NCBI RefSeq assembly: GCF_023197165.1
Contig: NZ_JALPRD010000020.1
Location: 1-63,935, forward strand
From: Sphingopyxis sp. MSC1_008
Lineage (GTDB): Bacteria; Pseudomonadota; Alphaproteobacteria; Sphingomonadales; Sphingomonadaceae
Reading direction: 5' to 3'
Length of the DNA: 63,935 bases
Below are positions 1 through 9,041 of the stretch, piece by piece. Positions within the stretch are counted from its first letter, which is position 1. Each line of letters begins with the position of its first letter. The translations under genes were made by a program, and so were the position numbers. The notes under the pieces are model-generated. The model saw only the letters and a list, made by a program, of their open reading frames with translations. It was not told where the DNA came from and made no database searches.

Positions 1-129
1 GGTCGGGGTGGGCGTGGGCGTCGGTGTCGGCGTGCCGCCACCGCCGCCTCCACCGCCGCACGATGTCAGCAGCAAGGCGCCCATCGCGGCAAAGGCGGCC
101 GAACGGAAAAGATGGGTCTTGTCCTGCAT
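1..129 (-). CDS. Predicted lipoprotein, 3' part cut off by the window edge
   Basis: Only the first 43 codons are inside the window. They read as an export signal (basic MQDKTHLFR start, then a hydrophobic stretch) ending in a lipobox-like LLLTSC at residues 19-24, so the protein is probably a lipoprotein with the Cys as its first mature residue. A run of seven Gly and then repeated Thr-Pro follow at once, a flexible low-complexity linker typical of surface or periplasmic lipoproteins. The start lies 4 bases after the stop of the upstream multihaem cytochrome c gene, so the two are probably co-transcribed and may act together. The function of the missing part cannot be told. Confidence 0.7.
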   Translation of the reverse strand, partial: MQDKTHLFRSAAFAAMGALLLTSCGGGGGGGGTPTPTPTPTPT

Positions 130-133
130 GATC

Positions 134-1567
134 TTACCGCAGCATCCCGATCGCGCGCACCGCGCTGCCGAACGACGCCTGGAATTCGGAGGGCTTGTAG
201 GCGTTGGGGTCCTTCACCGAAGCATAGGCGCGGTCGATATCACTGCGGATGCCCGCCGCGGCCCCGACGGTGACACGCCCCGACGACACCATTGCATTGA
301 GCAAAGTGTCGACGCCCATCACCGCCTGCTGCGACCCGGAATAGTCGGTGTAGCGATCGCCGATCGCCTTCGCCGAAATCGCGTCGACCATTGCAAAGGC
401 GTCGGCGCCCGAGAAATTGCGCGACGCAAACGCGCTTTTGAGCGCCGCGACGGTCTGCGACAGTTGTGCCGCCGCCGCGACCGCGCTCGGCCGGTCGGTT
501 GCCATCGCCTTGTGGAACGCTGCGGTGCGGACAGCGAGCTGGTCGGCGAGCGCGGGCGCCGCAAGCCGCGCGGCCGCGGCGAGCATGATCAGATTCTCGT
601 CATTATAGGGCGGCATGCCCTCGGGGATCGACCGGCCTGGATTGTCGAGGCCGGTGCGCACCGGCTTCGCCTGATCGAAGATGCGGCGGTGACAGCTGTG
701 GCAGTCGAGGAAATAAAATTCGGGGAACATGCCCTCGGTCCCGCGCCGCGTCTGGAACAGAGCGAGGCTGCGCTCGATCGCGGTCGCCTGCCCGACCGCC
801 CACATCTGGACATGATCGGTGCGCCGGTTCGCAGCGCCGAATTTGCGCCAGCCATAGTCGGCGTCTTCCTGATGATGCGCCTGGAGCGACGAGAAGAGAT
901 CGAGTTCGAACGAAATGCGCGGATGGCCGGCGGCCATGATGCGGTGCGTGACGAACTGGCCGTCGGCCGCCGAGCCGAAATGGCAGTCGACACACACCCC
1001 CGCGCGGACGACCGGGTCCTCGAGCTTCTTCAGCCCCGCCGACAAGTTCGCGAGATGCTTGTCGCGCATTTCGCGGTCAGGGTCGGCGTTCGTGCCGACG
1101 CCGGCATAATGGCTCGCAAGCCAGCCGCCCGCGGGGCCGTGGCACGATTCGCAGCCGACGCCGTCCTCGGCCGGGGCGGCGCGCGCGGTGCCCGCAGTGC
1201 TGTGGCAGCCGAGGCACATCTGCGCCTTGGCGGGATCACCAATGCCGAGGTTGCGCGCGATGAATTGGCTGCGGTTGTTGCTGAGCACTGCCCACGCGCG
1301 GCTGTGCGCACCGCCGGGGGTCGAGGGTTCCTGCCATTTCATCAGCTCGTCCTGGCGGACGACGGTGCCGTCACCCTCCATCCGGCCGTGGCAGGTCGAC
1401 CCGGCGCACGAGGCGACGCCGGTGTAGCGCGCGCCGCTTTCGCCCTGCGAGCGGGCGGGGGGCGCGAAGACGAACGCCGCGATGGCGAGCGCGAGCAGCA
1501 TCGCTGCCAGAGCGGCAAACGCCGCCCAAGGCCGATCGGCGCGCTCCTTTCCAGCGTGCGTCGTCAT
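134..1567 (-). CDS. Multihaem cytochrome c family protein (cytochrome c554-like)
   Basis: Encodes 477 residues with an N-terminal membrane/signal segment (about residues 14-36). Haem-attachment sites follow: one unusual CX4CH (residues 54-60, CAGSTCH) and four regular CXXCH sites (CLGCH 118-122, CESCH 139-143, CVDCH 192-196, CHSCH 289-293). All point to a periplasmic multihaem electron carrier of the cytochrome c554/c-prime type with about five haems. Many further His residues (for example the HH pair at 231-232) could be distal haem ligands. I chose ATG 1567 because AAGGGG lies about 9 bases upstream; an earlier in-frame ATG at 1651 would add 28 residues unlike a signal peptide. It is followed by a lipoprotein gene 4 bases downstream. 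The redox partner and substrate are unknown. Confidence 0.8.
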   Translation of the reverse strand: MTTHAGKERADRPWAAFAALAAMLLALAIAAFVFAPPARSQGESGARYTGVASCAGSTCHGRMEGDGTVVRQDELMKWQEPSTPGGAHSRAWAVLSNNRSQFIARNLGIGDPAKAQMCLGCHSTAGTARAAPAEDGVGCESCHGPAGGWLASHYAGVGTNADPDREMRDKHLANLSAGLKKLEDPVVRAGVCVDCHFGSAADGQFVTHRIMAAGHPRISFELDLFSSLQAHHQEDADYGWRKFGAANRRTDHVQMWAVGQATAIERSLALFQTRRGTEGMFPEFYFLDCHSCHRRIFDQAKPVRTGLDNPGRSIPEGMPPYNDENLIMLAAAARLAAPALADQLAVRTAAFHKAMATDRPSAVAAAAQLSQTVAALKSAFASRNFSGADAFAMVDAISAKAIGDRYTDYSGSQQAVMGVDTLLNAMVSSGRVTVGAAAGIRSDIDRAYASVKDPNAYKPSEFQASFGSAVRAIGMLR

Positions 1568-1616
1568 CCGCAGAACCCCTTTTCCCCAACCCGGCGCTTT
1601 TACGCCTTGAGCCGAA

Positions 1617-2972
1617 TTACACCACCCCGAAAGCCAGCATCGCGTCGGCAACCTTCTTGAATCCCGCGATATTGGCGCCCTTCACATAATCGATATAGCC
1701 GCCGCCCCGGTCGCCATAGGTCAGGCAACTCTTGTGGATGCCGTCCATGATGTCCTTGAGCATCTGCTGCAACTCGGGCTCGCTCCAAGCGCGGCGGCCG
1801 CTGTTCTGGCTCATTTCGAGGCCCGACACCGCGACGCCGCCGGCATTCGCCGCCTTGCCCGGCGCGAACATGATCTTCGCATCCTTGAAGACATGTACGC
1901 CTTCGAGGTTCGTCGGCATGTTGGCGCCCTCGCTGACCGCGATACAGCCGTTGGCGACGAGCGCCTTGGCGTCGTCGCCGAGCAGTTCGTTCTGCGTCGC
2001 GCACGGCAAAGCGACGTCGCATTTGACGCCCCACGGCGTCTTGCCCGCGGTGAAGCTCGCGCTCTTGAACTCGTCGCAATATTCCTCGATCCGCCCGCGG
2101 CGGTGCGTCTTGTGCGTCTTCACCCAGTCGATCTTTTCCTGCGTGATGCCGTCGGGATCATGGATGAAGCCGCCCGAATCGGACAAGGTCAGCACCTTGC
2201 CTCCAAGCTGGACGATCTTTTCGGCCGCGTGCGTCGCGACATTGCCCGATCCCGAGATGACTGCGGTCTTGCCGACCAGATCCTGCCCCTTTGCCGCGAG
2301 CATGTTGGCGAGGAAATACACCGCGCCATAACCCGTCGCCTCGGTGCGGATCAGCGAGCCGCCCCATTCGAGGCCTTTGCCAGTGAGCACGCCGGTAAAC
2401 TCGTTGGTGATGCGCTTATACTGGCCGAACATGAAGCCGATTTCGCGGCCGCCAACGCCGATGTCGCCCGCGGGCACGTCGATGTCGGCGCCGATGTGGC
2501 GATACAGCTCGGTCATGAAGCTTTGGCAGAAGCGCATGATCTCACGCACGCTCTTGCCCTTCGGATTGAAGTTCGACCCGCCCTTGCCGCCGCCCATCGG
2601 CAGCCCGGTCAGCGCATTCTTGAACGTCTGTTCGAACGCGAGGAATTTGAGCACGCTTTCGGTGACGCTCGGGTGAAAGCGGATGCCGCCCTTATACGGG
2701 CCGATGGCATTGTTGTTCTGGACACGCCAGCCGCGCTGGACGCGGATATTGCCGTTGTCGTCTTCCCAGCAGACGCGGAAGGACACGACCCGGTCGGGTT
2801 CGGCGATGCGCCGCAGGATCTGCTGCGCGTGATATTCTTCCTTGTCGGCGATGAAATCGAAGATGTCCTCGGACACCTCCTGCACCGCCTGAACGAACTC
2901 GGGCTGACCCGGGTTGCGCTTTTTCACGCCTTCCATGAACGTCGAAAAGTCGACGTGATCCGAAACTGCCAT
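1617..2972 (-). CDS. gdhA: Glutamate dehydrogenase, NADP-specific type
   Basis: Encodes 451 residues, the usual length of hexameric bacterial NADP-dependent glutamate dehydrogenases, which convert 2-oxoglutarate and ammonium to glutamate in the cytoplasm. The glycine-rich substrate-site motif LPMGGGKGGSNFNPKGKS (residues 124-141) carries the catalytic Lys130. The Rossmann motif GSGNVA is at 241-246. The sequence matches the family from end to end, including the YKGGIRF segment near residue 93 and the SEGANMPTN segment in the C-terminal half. ATG 2972 is preceded by a strong GGGGAGGGG ribosome site. The gene is divergent from the TPR gene at 3132, so the 159-base gap holds both promoters. NADP specificity is inferred from overall similarity to the short GdhA type. 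Confidence 0.93.
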   Translation of the reverse strand: MAVSDHVDFSTFMEGVKKRNPGQPEFVQAVQEVSEDIFDFIADKEEYHAQQILRRIAEPDRVVSFRVCWEDDNGNIRVQRGWRVQNNNAIGPYKGGIRFHPSVTESVLKFLAFEQTFKNALTGLPMGGGKGGSNFNPKGKSVREIMRFCQSFMTELYRHIGADIDVPAGDIGVGGREIGFMFGQYKRITNEFTGVLTGKGLEWGGSLIRTEATGYGAVYFLANMLAAKGQDLVGKTAVISGSGNVATHAAEKIVQLGGKVLTLSDSGGFIHDPDGITQEKIDWVKTHKTHRRGRIEEYCDEFKSASFTAGKTPWGVKCDVALPCATQNELLGDDAKALVANGCIAVSEGANMPTNLEGVHVFKDAKIMFAPGKAANAGGVAVSGLEMSQNSGRRAWSEPELQQMLKDIMDGIHKSCLTYGDRGGGYIDYVKGANIAGFKKVADAMLAFGVV

Positions 2973-3131
2973 GCACCCCTCCCCTGTATGACTGGGAAAG
3001 CCGGTGCGACCCCTGACGATTTTATCGTTGACCGACCTTGTATGCCAAAGGCTACACCATCGCCAAGCAAAGGCAATATGACGGCGCGCACAGGCGGCAT
3101 TTTTTCGCGGCACGCACAAGAAGGGGCAAAA

Positions 3132-4082
3132 ATGAGCGAGAGCAACGAGATGGCCAAGGGGACGGGCCGCGGCATGACAGGCACGAACCGGGCGATCCTG
3201 ATCGCCGCCTTCCTGTTGCTGGCAGCCGCTATCGGCTATGCGATCTGGCGCGATTCCGGACCGTCGGTGCAGGGTCCCGCGACGCAGGCCGCGGGCACGC
3301 CGTCGGACCAGCTCGCCGAACTGGAGGCGCGCACGAAGCGCGAGCCGAACAGCGCCGAAGCGTGGACCGCGCTCGGCGCGGCCCGATTCGACCTGAGCGA
3401 TTTTGGCGGCGCGGCGCAGGCGTATGAGAAAGCGGTCGCGCTTTCGCCCGAATCGGCGGGCCTTTGGTCGGCGCTCGGCGAGGCGCGAGTGATGGGAAGC
3501 GACAGCGACCCGATGCCCGCCGCCGGACTCGACGCGTTCAACAAAGCGATCGCGCTCGACGCCAAAGACCCCCGCGCCCGCTATTTCCTCGCGGTGAAGA
3601 AGGATATCGGCGGCGATCACAAGGGCGCGATCGAGGACTGGTTCGCGCTGCTCGCCGACACGCCGCAGGGCGCGCCGTGGGAAGCCGACCTCCGCCGCAC
3701 GATCGAGCAGGTCGGACAGATCCACAAGATCGACGTCGCGCCGCGGCTGGCGAACACGCAGGCGCGCCCGCTGACGGCCGACGAAATGCCCGTCGCCGCG
3801 CGCGCGATCCCGGGGCCGAGCCGCGCCGACATGGAAGCCGCCTCGCAACTCCCCAAGGGTCAGCAGGACCAGATGATCGAGGGCATGGTGAGCGGGCTCG
3901 AAGCCAAGCTGAAGGCCAATCCCGCCGACGTCGATCGCTGGATCATGCTGATGCGCAGCCGCATGACGCTGGGCGAAACCGCAAAGGCGGCGCAGGCGCT
4001 GAAGGACGGAATTGCGGCGAACCCGGCGGCGGCGGGCCGATTGAACGCACAGGCGCAGCTGCTCGGCGTACCGGGAGCGTAA
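3132..4082 (+). CDS. TPR membrane protein, CcmI/CycH-like cytochrome c biogenesis factor
   Basis: Encodes 316 residues: a short cytoplasmic N terminus, one membrane span (about residues 19-38) and a periplasmic part with tetratricopeptide repeats (for example EAWTALGAARFDLSDFGGAA, about residues 75-95) and a second helical repeat block near the C terminus. This layout resembles the periplasmic half of CcmI/CycH, which binds apocytochrome c and hands it to the haem ligase. It lacks the first membrane span of full CcmI. No other ccm gene is nearby, so the role rests on domain layout, although a multihaem cytochrome lies 1.6 kb away. ATG 3132 has AAGGGG about 6 bases upstream. It is divergent from gdhA. 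Confidence 0.65.
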   Translation: MSESNEMAKGTGRGMTGTNRAILIAAFLLLAAAIGYAIWRDSGPSVQGPATQAAGTPSDQLAELEARTKREPNSAEAWTALGAARFDLSDFGGAAQAYEKAVALSPESAGLWSALGEARVMGSDSDPMPAAGLDAFNKAIALDAKDPRARYFLAVKKDIGGDHKGAIEDWFALLADTPQGAPWEADLRRTIEQVGQIHKIDVAPRLANTQARPLTADEMPVAARAIPGPSRADMEAASQLPKGQQDQMIEGMVSGLEAKLKANPADVDRWIMLMRSRMTLGETAKAAQALKDGIAANPAAAGRLNAQAQLLGVPGA

Positions 4083-4293
4083 AATTACCCATTGGCGTGC
4101 GACCGGCGAAGCGGTACGCCGTCATCGCTGCGGGGGGCAACCATAACATAGGGTCGCCGCGGCATTATGCCGCGAGACGATTTCGGACGTATTTGCCCGG
4201 GACAGTTGTCCACTCTGTATCGGGCCTCGTGGTCAGAGCCGACCGGCTGATGCGCAGCGTGCCGAAGCCATCGCCCATCAGCCAGCGCAGGAT

Positions 4294-7200
4294 TTAACCC
4301 GCCATCAACGCCGCATTGCCGCCCGCCGCGGTGATGTCGGTCGAGATCGACTTTTCCTCGGCGAAGCGATGCAGATAGTGCGGCCCGCCCGCCTTGGGGC
4401 CGGTGCCCGACAGGCCGCGCCCACCGAACGGCTGCGAGCCGACGATCGCGCCGATCTGGTTGCGGTTCACATAGACGTTACCGACCTGCGCGCGCGCCGC
4501 GATATGCGCGGCAACGCCGTCGATGCGCGTGTGCACGCCCAATGTCAGGCCGTAACCCGAGGCGTTGATCGCATCGATGAGCGCGTCGAGTTCGCCGCCC
4601 TTCCACGTCGCGACGTGGAGCACGGGCCCGAAAATCTCGCGCTTCAAATCGGTGACATGGTCGAGCCGGACCAGGACGGGCGGGACGAAATGGCCGTCGG
4701 CGGGCAGGTTCGTCCGCCCCGCCTCGGCGATCACGCGGCCCGCGGCGCGCGCTTCGGCGACATAAGCGGCGATGTTCGCCTGCGCCTCGTCGTCGATGAT
4801 CGGGCCGACGTCGGTCGCGAGGATCGACGGATCGCCGACATTGAGTTCGGCCATCGCGCCCGCGACCATCTCGATCATCGTGTCGGCAACATCCTCCTGC
4901 ACGCAAAGCAACCGCAGCGCCGAACAGCGCTGGCCCGCCGACTGGAAGGCCGAGGCGACGGCGTCGCGCGCGACCTGTTCGGGGAGCGCGGTCGAATCGA
5001 CGATCATCGCGTTGGCGCCGCCAGTCTCGGCGATCAGTGTCGCGATCGGGCCGTCGCGGCCGGCGAGGCTGCGGTTGATCATCCGCGCGACCTCGGTCGA
5101 GCCGGTGAAGGCGACGCCGATGATGTCGTTGTTGCTCGTCAGCGCCGCGCCGACGGTTTCGCCGCGGCCGGGGAGAAACGCAAGCACATCGCCGGGGATG
5201 CCGGCTTCGAGCAGCAGTTCGACCGCAGCGTGCGCGATCAGCGGCGTCTGCTCGGCAGGCTTGGCGAGCACGCTGTTGCCCGCGGCGAGCGCCGCCGACA
5301 CCTGCCCCAAGAAGATCGCGAGCGGGAAGTTCCACGGGCTGATGCACACGAACACGCCCTTGCCCTCGAGCATCAGTTCGTTGCGCTCGCCCGTCGGGCC
5401 GGGCAGCGCGACCGGATAGGTAAAGTCGGCGCGCGCCTGCGCGGCGTAGTAGCGAAGGAAATCGACCGCCTCGCGTACCTCTGCGATCGCATCGACGAGC
5501 GTCTTGCCCGCCTCGTCGATCGCAAGGCCAAGGAACAGCGCGTCATGCTCCTCGAGCAGGTCGGCGGCGCGTTCGAGCCGTTCGGCGCGAAAGGCCCCGC
5601 CCGCGAGGCTCCAGTCGCCGTGCGCCTTGCGCGCGGCGGCGACGGCATCCGCCACCGTCGCGGCGTCGGCCTCGATCACCTGTCCGACCACCGCCCCAGT
5701 CGCGGGATTGCGCACCGGTTCGGCCTTGCCCTTTCGCGGGGCGCCGCCGACGATCGGCGCCGCGACAAGGTCGCTCCGCCGCGCCGCGCCGATCGCCGAA
5801 ACCAGTGCTTCGGGCACACCCGGCTCGCCAAGGTCATAGCCGCGCGAATTGCGGCGGACGGGATCGAACAGGCCAAGGCCCGTCGCGATGTTCGACGACG
5901 CGGCGCTCGCGACGCTGCGCGGATCGACCGCGAGCTGCTCGGCGGTCACGCCGGGATCGGAGAATTGATGGACGAAGCTGGAGTTCGCGCCATTTTCGAG
6001 CAGGCGGCGGACGAGGTAGGCGAGCAGATCGCGGTGCGTGCCGACGGGCGCATAGACGCGCACCGGGCGCGGCGGCGGGAAGAGCGCGACGAGCGCGTCA
6101 TGCGCGCCCTCGCCCATGCCGTGGAGCCGCTGCAGCTCGTAGTCGGCGCCCGCGAACAGTTCCGAGACATAAGCGAGCGTCATCGCATTGTGGCTCGCAA
6201 AGGCCGGGTAGATGCAATCCTGGCAGTCGCGCAGCAGCTGGGCGCAGCGCATATAATTGAGGTCGGTGTGGAGCTTCGCGGTAAACACCGGGAAGTCGCC
6301 GAGGCCCAGCGTCTGCGCGCGCTTGATCTCGGTATCCCAATAAGCGCCCTTTACGAGGCGCATCGACAGCTTGACCCCCCGCGTCCGCGCGCGGTTCGCA
6401 AGCCATTCGATCACCGCGGGCGCGCGCTTCTGATACGCCTGGATCACGATGCCGAGGCCGGTCCAATTGTCGGCGATCCCCGCATCGATCAGCGCCGCGA
6501 ACACGTCCATATGCGGTTCGAGGCGGTCGGTCTCCTCGGCGTCGATCATCAGCGGGATGTTCACCGCGCGCGCCGCCCTGGCGAGCTCGATCACCTTGGG
6601 AACCAACTCACCGACCACGCGCGCGTGCTGGAGATATTCGTAGCGCGGGTGGAGCGCCGACAGCTTGATCGAAATGCCGTGGTTCGCGTGCGGGTCGCCG
6701 GGCTTCGCCGCCTTGCCGATGCGCGCGATGGCATTGGCGTAGCTGTCATAATAGCGCTGCGCGTCCTCGGCGGTGCGCGCCGCTTCGCCGAGCATGTCGA
6801 AGCTCGCGAGCTCGGACTTTTCCTTGTCGGCGCGCTTGACCGCGGCGTCGATCGTCTCGCCCATCACGAACTGCTGGCCCAGCATCTTCATCGCGGCGAG
6901 TGCCGCCTGGCGAATCACCGGCTCGCCCGAGCGGCGGACCATCGATTTCAACAAGGTCAGCGGGTTTGCCCGGCTGCCCATCGCGTCGAGCATCAGCGTC
7001 GCCGAGCCGAGCGACAGCCCGCGCGACGACAGCGCAACGATCAGCGGGCTGTCCTCATCCTCGCCGTCCTTCCAGTGGCGCCCAGCGATCTTGTCGCGGA
7101 TCAGCGCATTGGCGGTCGCATTGTCGGGCACGCGCAGCAGCGCCTCGGCGAGGCACATCAGCACGACGCCTTCCTCGGTCGACAGGCGATAGCGGTTCAT

Positions 7201-7389
7201 GAGTTGCGCGACGAGCGTCTCGCGCTCGCCCTCGGCCTTCGCCTTGCGGATCAGTTCGAGCCCGCGGCGTGTCACGGCGTCGACGCTGGCCGAAGAGGTG
7301 GCAAGGGCGCTACGCAGCTCGGCGACGATGTCGGATTCGCTGCGGCGGGCGAGGGCGCGGATGGGCGCGCGGTCGGGGCTTTGGGTCAT
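4294..7389 (-). CDS. putA: Bifunctional proline dehydrogenase / glutamate-semialdehyde dehydrogenase PutA
   Basis: Encodes 1,031 residues. The N-terminal half is the FAD-dependent proline dehydrogenase barrel (about residues 180-480, with DAEETDRLEPHMD at 283-295 and RLVKGAYWDTEIKRAQ at 344-359). The C-terminal half (about 550-1010) is the NAD-dependent aldehyde dehydrogenase that oxidises the released glutamate semialdehyde. Its catalytic Glu788 (AETGG) and Cys822 (SAGQRCSA) are present. The length and the missing ribbon-helix-helix DNA-binding domain place it in the short, purely catalytic PutA class. Control is probably by the divergent Lrp-type gene at 7487. ATG 7389 (AGGCGGC just upstream) is preferred to ATG 7404, which has no ribosome site. 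Together with gdhA this gives a route between proline, glutamate and 2-oxoglutarate. Confidence 0.95.
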   Translation of the reverse strand: MTQSPDRAPIRALARRSESDIVAELRSALATSSASVDAVTRRGLELIRKAKAEGERETLVAQLMNRYRLSTEEGVVLMCLAEALLRVPDNATANALIRDKIAGRHWKDGEDEDSPLIVALSSRGLSLGSATLMLDAMGSRANPLTLLKSMVRRSGEPVIRQAALAAMKMLGQQFVMGETIDAAVKRADKEKSELASFDMLGEAARTAEDAQRYYDSYANAIARIGKAAKPGDPHANHGISIKLSALHPRYEYLQHARVVGELVPKVIELARAARAVNIPLMIDAEETDRLEPHMDVFAALIDAGIADNWTGLGIVIQAYQKRAPAVIEWLANRARTRGVKLSMRLVKGAYWDTEIKRAQTLGLGDFPVFTAKLHTDLNYMRCAQLLRDCQDCIYPAFASHNAMTLAYVSELFAGADYELQRLHGMGEGAHDALVALFPPPRPVRVYAPVGTHRDLLAYLVRRLLENGANSSFVHQFSDPGVTAEQLAVDPRSVASAASSNIATGLGLFDPVRRNSRGYDLGEPGVPEALVSAIGAARRSDLVAAPIVGGAPRKGKAEPVRNPATGAVVGQVIEADAATVADAVAAARKAHGDWSLAGGAFRAERLERAADLLEEHDALFLGLAIDEAGKTLVDAIAEVREAVDFLRYYAAQARADFTYPVALPGPTGERNELMLEGKGVFVCISPWNFPLAIFLGQVSAALAAGNSVLAKPAEQTPLIAHAAVELLLEAGIPGDVLAFLPGRGETVGAALTSNNDIIGVAFTGSTEVARMINRSLAGRDGPIATLIAETGGANAMIVDSTALPEQVARDAVASAFQSAGQRCSALRLLCVQEDVADTMIEMVAGAMAELNVGDPSILATDVGPIIDDEAQANIAAYVAEARAAGRVIAEAGRTNLPADGHFVPPVLVRLDHVTDLKREIFGPVLHVATWKGGELDALIDAINASGYGLTLGVHTRIDGVAAHIAARAQVGNVYVNRNQIGAIVGSQPFGGRGLSGTGPKAGGPHYLHRFAEEKSISTDITAAGGNAALMAG

Positions 7390-7438
7390 GCCGCCTGATA
7401 CCATATTGACGTAAGTCGATCTGACTTGTTTTGACAAG

Positions 7439-7452
7439 ATTCATTTATGAAT
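7439..7452. promoter_or_regulatory. Candidate PutR/Lrp operator in the putA-regulator divergent promoter region
   Basis: ATTCAT-TT-ATGAAT is an inverted repeat with perfect 6-base arms, in the AT-rich 97-base gap between divergent putA and the Lrp-type gene. A TTGACA that could serve as a -35 box for the regulator lies at 7431-7436, but I see no matching -10. Lrp-family proteins bind such AT-rich imperfect palindromes; the assignment to this regulator rests on position. Confidence 0.45.
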
Positions 7453-7486
7453 TGACCAAGTTTGCGATCAATCTTAGTTCAGATGC

Positions 7487-7957
7487 ATGAAAAATGCCTC
7501 TTTGACAGTCGAACTGGATGAGTTCGATCGCAAGATCCTCGCGGTTCTGGGCCGCGATGGGCGGATCACCTTTACCGAACTCGCGTTGCAGGTCGGGCTC
7601 TCGAAAACGCCATGCCAGCAGCGCGTGAAGCGCCTTGTCGACAGCGGGCTGATCGTGGGCTTCCGCGCGATCGTCGATCCGGCGAAGGTCGGGCTCGACC
7701 ATGTCGCGTTCACCGAGGTCAAGCTCTCGGACACGCGCGAGGAAGCGCTCAAGCAGTTCAACATGGCGGTGCGGCAAATTCCCGAGGTCGAGGAATGCCA
7801 TATGATCGCGAGCAGCTTCGACTATCTGCTCAAGGTGCGCACTCCCGACATTCGCCGTTATCGTATCGTGCTCGGCGAAAAAATCTCGAGCCTGCCGCAT
7901 GTCGCGAGCACATCGACCTTTGTCGCGATGGAAACGATCTGCGAATCGGCTCGCTGA
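7487..7957 (+). CDS. putR: Lrp/AsnC-family transcriptional regulator, probable proline-responsive PutR
   Basis: Encodes 156 residues with the standard Lrp layout: an N-terminal winged helix-turn-helix (residues 10-60, LDEFDRKILAVLGRDGRI then LSKTPCQQRVKRLVDSGLI) and a C-terminal RAM/ligand-binding domain (about 70-150). In alphaproteobacteria a divergent Lrp-type gene next to putA activates putA in response to proline, and that arrangement is seen here. A palindrome between the two genes could be its site. The gene ends 73 bases before tRNA-Gly. The family is certain; the proline link comes from position only. Confidence 0.85.
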   Translation: MKNASLTVELDEFDRKILAVLGRDGRITFTELALQVGLSKTPCQQRVKRLVDSGLIVGFRAIVDPAKVGLDHVAFTEVKLSDTREEALKQFNMAVRQIPEVEECHMIASSFDYLLKVRTPDIRRYRIVLGEKISSLPHVASTSTFVAMETICESAR

Positions 7958-8030
7958 CGCCCCGCCACCAGCAAAGGATTGACCCGCGACGCGGATGACG
8001 GCAAAGGCCGCCTATCGGTCGTTGCCGAGT

Positions 8031-8104
8031 GCGGGTGTAGCTCAATGGTAGAGCTTTTGCTTCCCAAGCAAGTGACGAGGGTTCGATTCCCTTCACCCGC
8101 TCCA
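8031..8104 (+). tRNA. tRNA-Gly (anticodon CCC)
   Basis: A complete 74-base cloverleaf: acceptor GCGGGTG pairs with CACCCGC, the D arm is GCTCAATGGTAGAGC, the anticodon loop TTCCCAA reads CCC, and the T arm has GGGTTCGATTCCC. The 3' end is encoded as TCCA. Confidence 0.95.
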
Positions 8105-8106
8105 AC

Positions 8107-8147
8107 TTTCGCGGAGATTTAGCAGAGCTAAATCGCGATCAGCGAAA
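8107..8147 (+). terminator. Hairpin just after tRNA-Gly
   Basis: GATTTAGC-AGA-GCTAAATC (8116-8134) is a perfect 8-base-pair stem, flanked by outer TTTCGC and GCGAAA that can extend it. It begins a few bases after the tRNA and probably ends or processes its transcript. No T-run follows. A second GC hairpin (8178-8196, arms GGCGCGGC/GCCGCGCC) lies between here and the next gene. Confidence 0.5.
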
Positions 8148-8204
8148 TCCGGCCAGCCACGCGAAGCGGGGACTGACGGCGCGGCGTTGCCGCGCCGGAT
8201 CACG

Positions 8205-8981
8205 CTAAGCCTTATTCACCTTCACCGACTGGCTGACGAACGCGATATCGCGGTACGCGGTGAGGAACGATATGTCGGCCGCGTCACGGCCAACACAAAT
8301 GCGCGCCATTTCGGAGGCGCTCGCCATGCCGGTCGCATCGACCAGATGCCAGTCGCCGTCGAGATAGACTTCAGCGACGGCATGGAAATCCTGCGGGGCA
8401 ACGCGCAGCGCATAGGCGCTCGCCATGCGCGCCGGAATGTGCGCGGCGCGCGCAAGCGCGATCATCACATGCGCATAGTCGCGGCACACGCCGCGACGTT
8501 CGACGAAGCTGTCGAGCGCGCCCGTCTCGGCATCGCTCGAGCCGGAGACATAAGTGAAGCGGCTTTCGATCCAGTCACGCATCCGGCCGATCTTCGCGCC
8601 GCCCTCATGATCGCCGAAGCGGCGCTCTACGAAGGCGTGGAACTTGTTCGACGGGCAATAGCGCGATTCGTTGAGATACGGGATCGCCTCGGCGGGGAGC
8701 CGGTGGAGCGGCACCGCGGCGAGCGAGCGGAAGTCGGTGTCGGACCGGTCGATCTCGACCAATGCGCGATATTCGGCGCGCAGGCTGCCCTCGGCGCGCA
8801 GCCAGATTGGCTCGCAGATGCCGTCGGCGGCCGGAACGCGCGCGACAAATTCGGGGGTGCCGACATCGAGCGACGCGTCGAGGACGCGCTGGCCATGACC
8901 GTTCGCGGCCTCGATCTGCAGCATCAGATCGACAGGCTCGGACAGGCGGTAATTTAGGGAGGCGGAAATTTCGAGTTTCAT
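8205..8981 (-). CDS. Transglutaminase-like cysteine peptidase family protein
   Basis: Encodes 258 residues. The N-terminal beta-rich part (about 1-120) fits the bacterial transglutaminase-like N-terminal domain. The core then shows the papain-like triad: Cys166 in ERRGVCRDYAHV, His200 in DFHAVAEVYL and Asp215 in WHLVDATGMA. Relatives are putative cytoplasmic cysteine proteases or amidases, often near alpha-E/circularly-permuted-ATP-grasp genes, which are not present here. No signal peptide is visible. The start ATG 8981 lies 60 bases from the divergent MFS gene. The substrate is unknown. Confidence 0.85.
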   Translation of the reverse strand: MKLEISASLNYRLSEPVDLMLQIEAANGHGQRVLDASLDVGTPEFVARVPAADGICEPIWLRAEGSLRAEYRALVEIDRSDTDFRSLAAVPLHRLPAEAIPYLNESRYCPSNKFHAFVERRFGDHEGGAKIGRMRDWIESRFTYVSGSSDAETGALDSFVERRGVCRDYAHVMIALARAAHIPARMASAYALRVAPQDFHAVAEVYLDGDWHLVDATGMASASEMARICVGRDAADISFLTAYRDIAFVSQSVKVNKA

Positions 8982-9041
8982 CTATCGGCAACGCATGAAG
9001 GAGGGTTCGGTGGCGCTAGGGACAGCAGAAAGAAAGAGCAA

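Noticed and set aside
8..1660. Long plus-strand open frame opposite the cytochrome c gene
   Set aside because: It is Arg-rich, has no family features, and lies antisense to a gene with clear haem motifs; long antisense frames are expected in such GC-rich DNA.
4369..7398. A 1,009-codon plus-strand open frame opposite putA
   Set aside because: The protein is Arg/Asp/His-rich without domains, while the minus strand encodes complete PutA; it is a codon-bias shadow.
8205..8981. Transglutaminase-like gene as a lasso-peptide B protease
   Set aside because: It has the N-terminal domain of the general transglutaminase-like family, is too long for the B2 type and lies 40 kb from the receptor locus.
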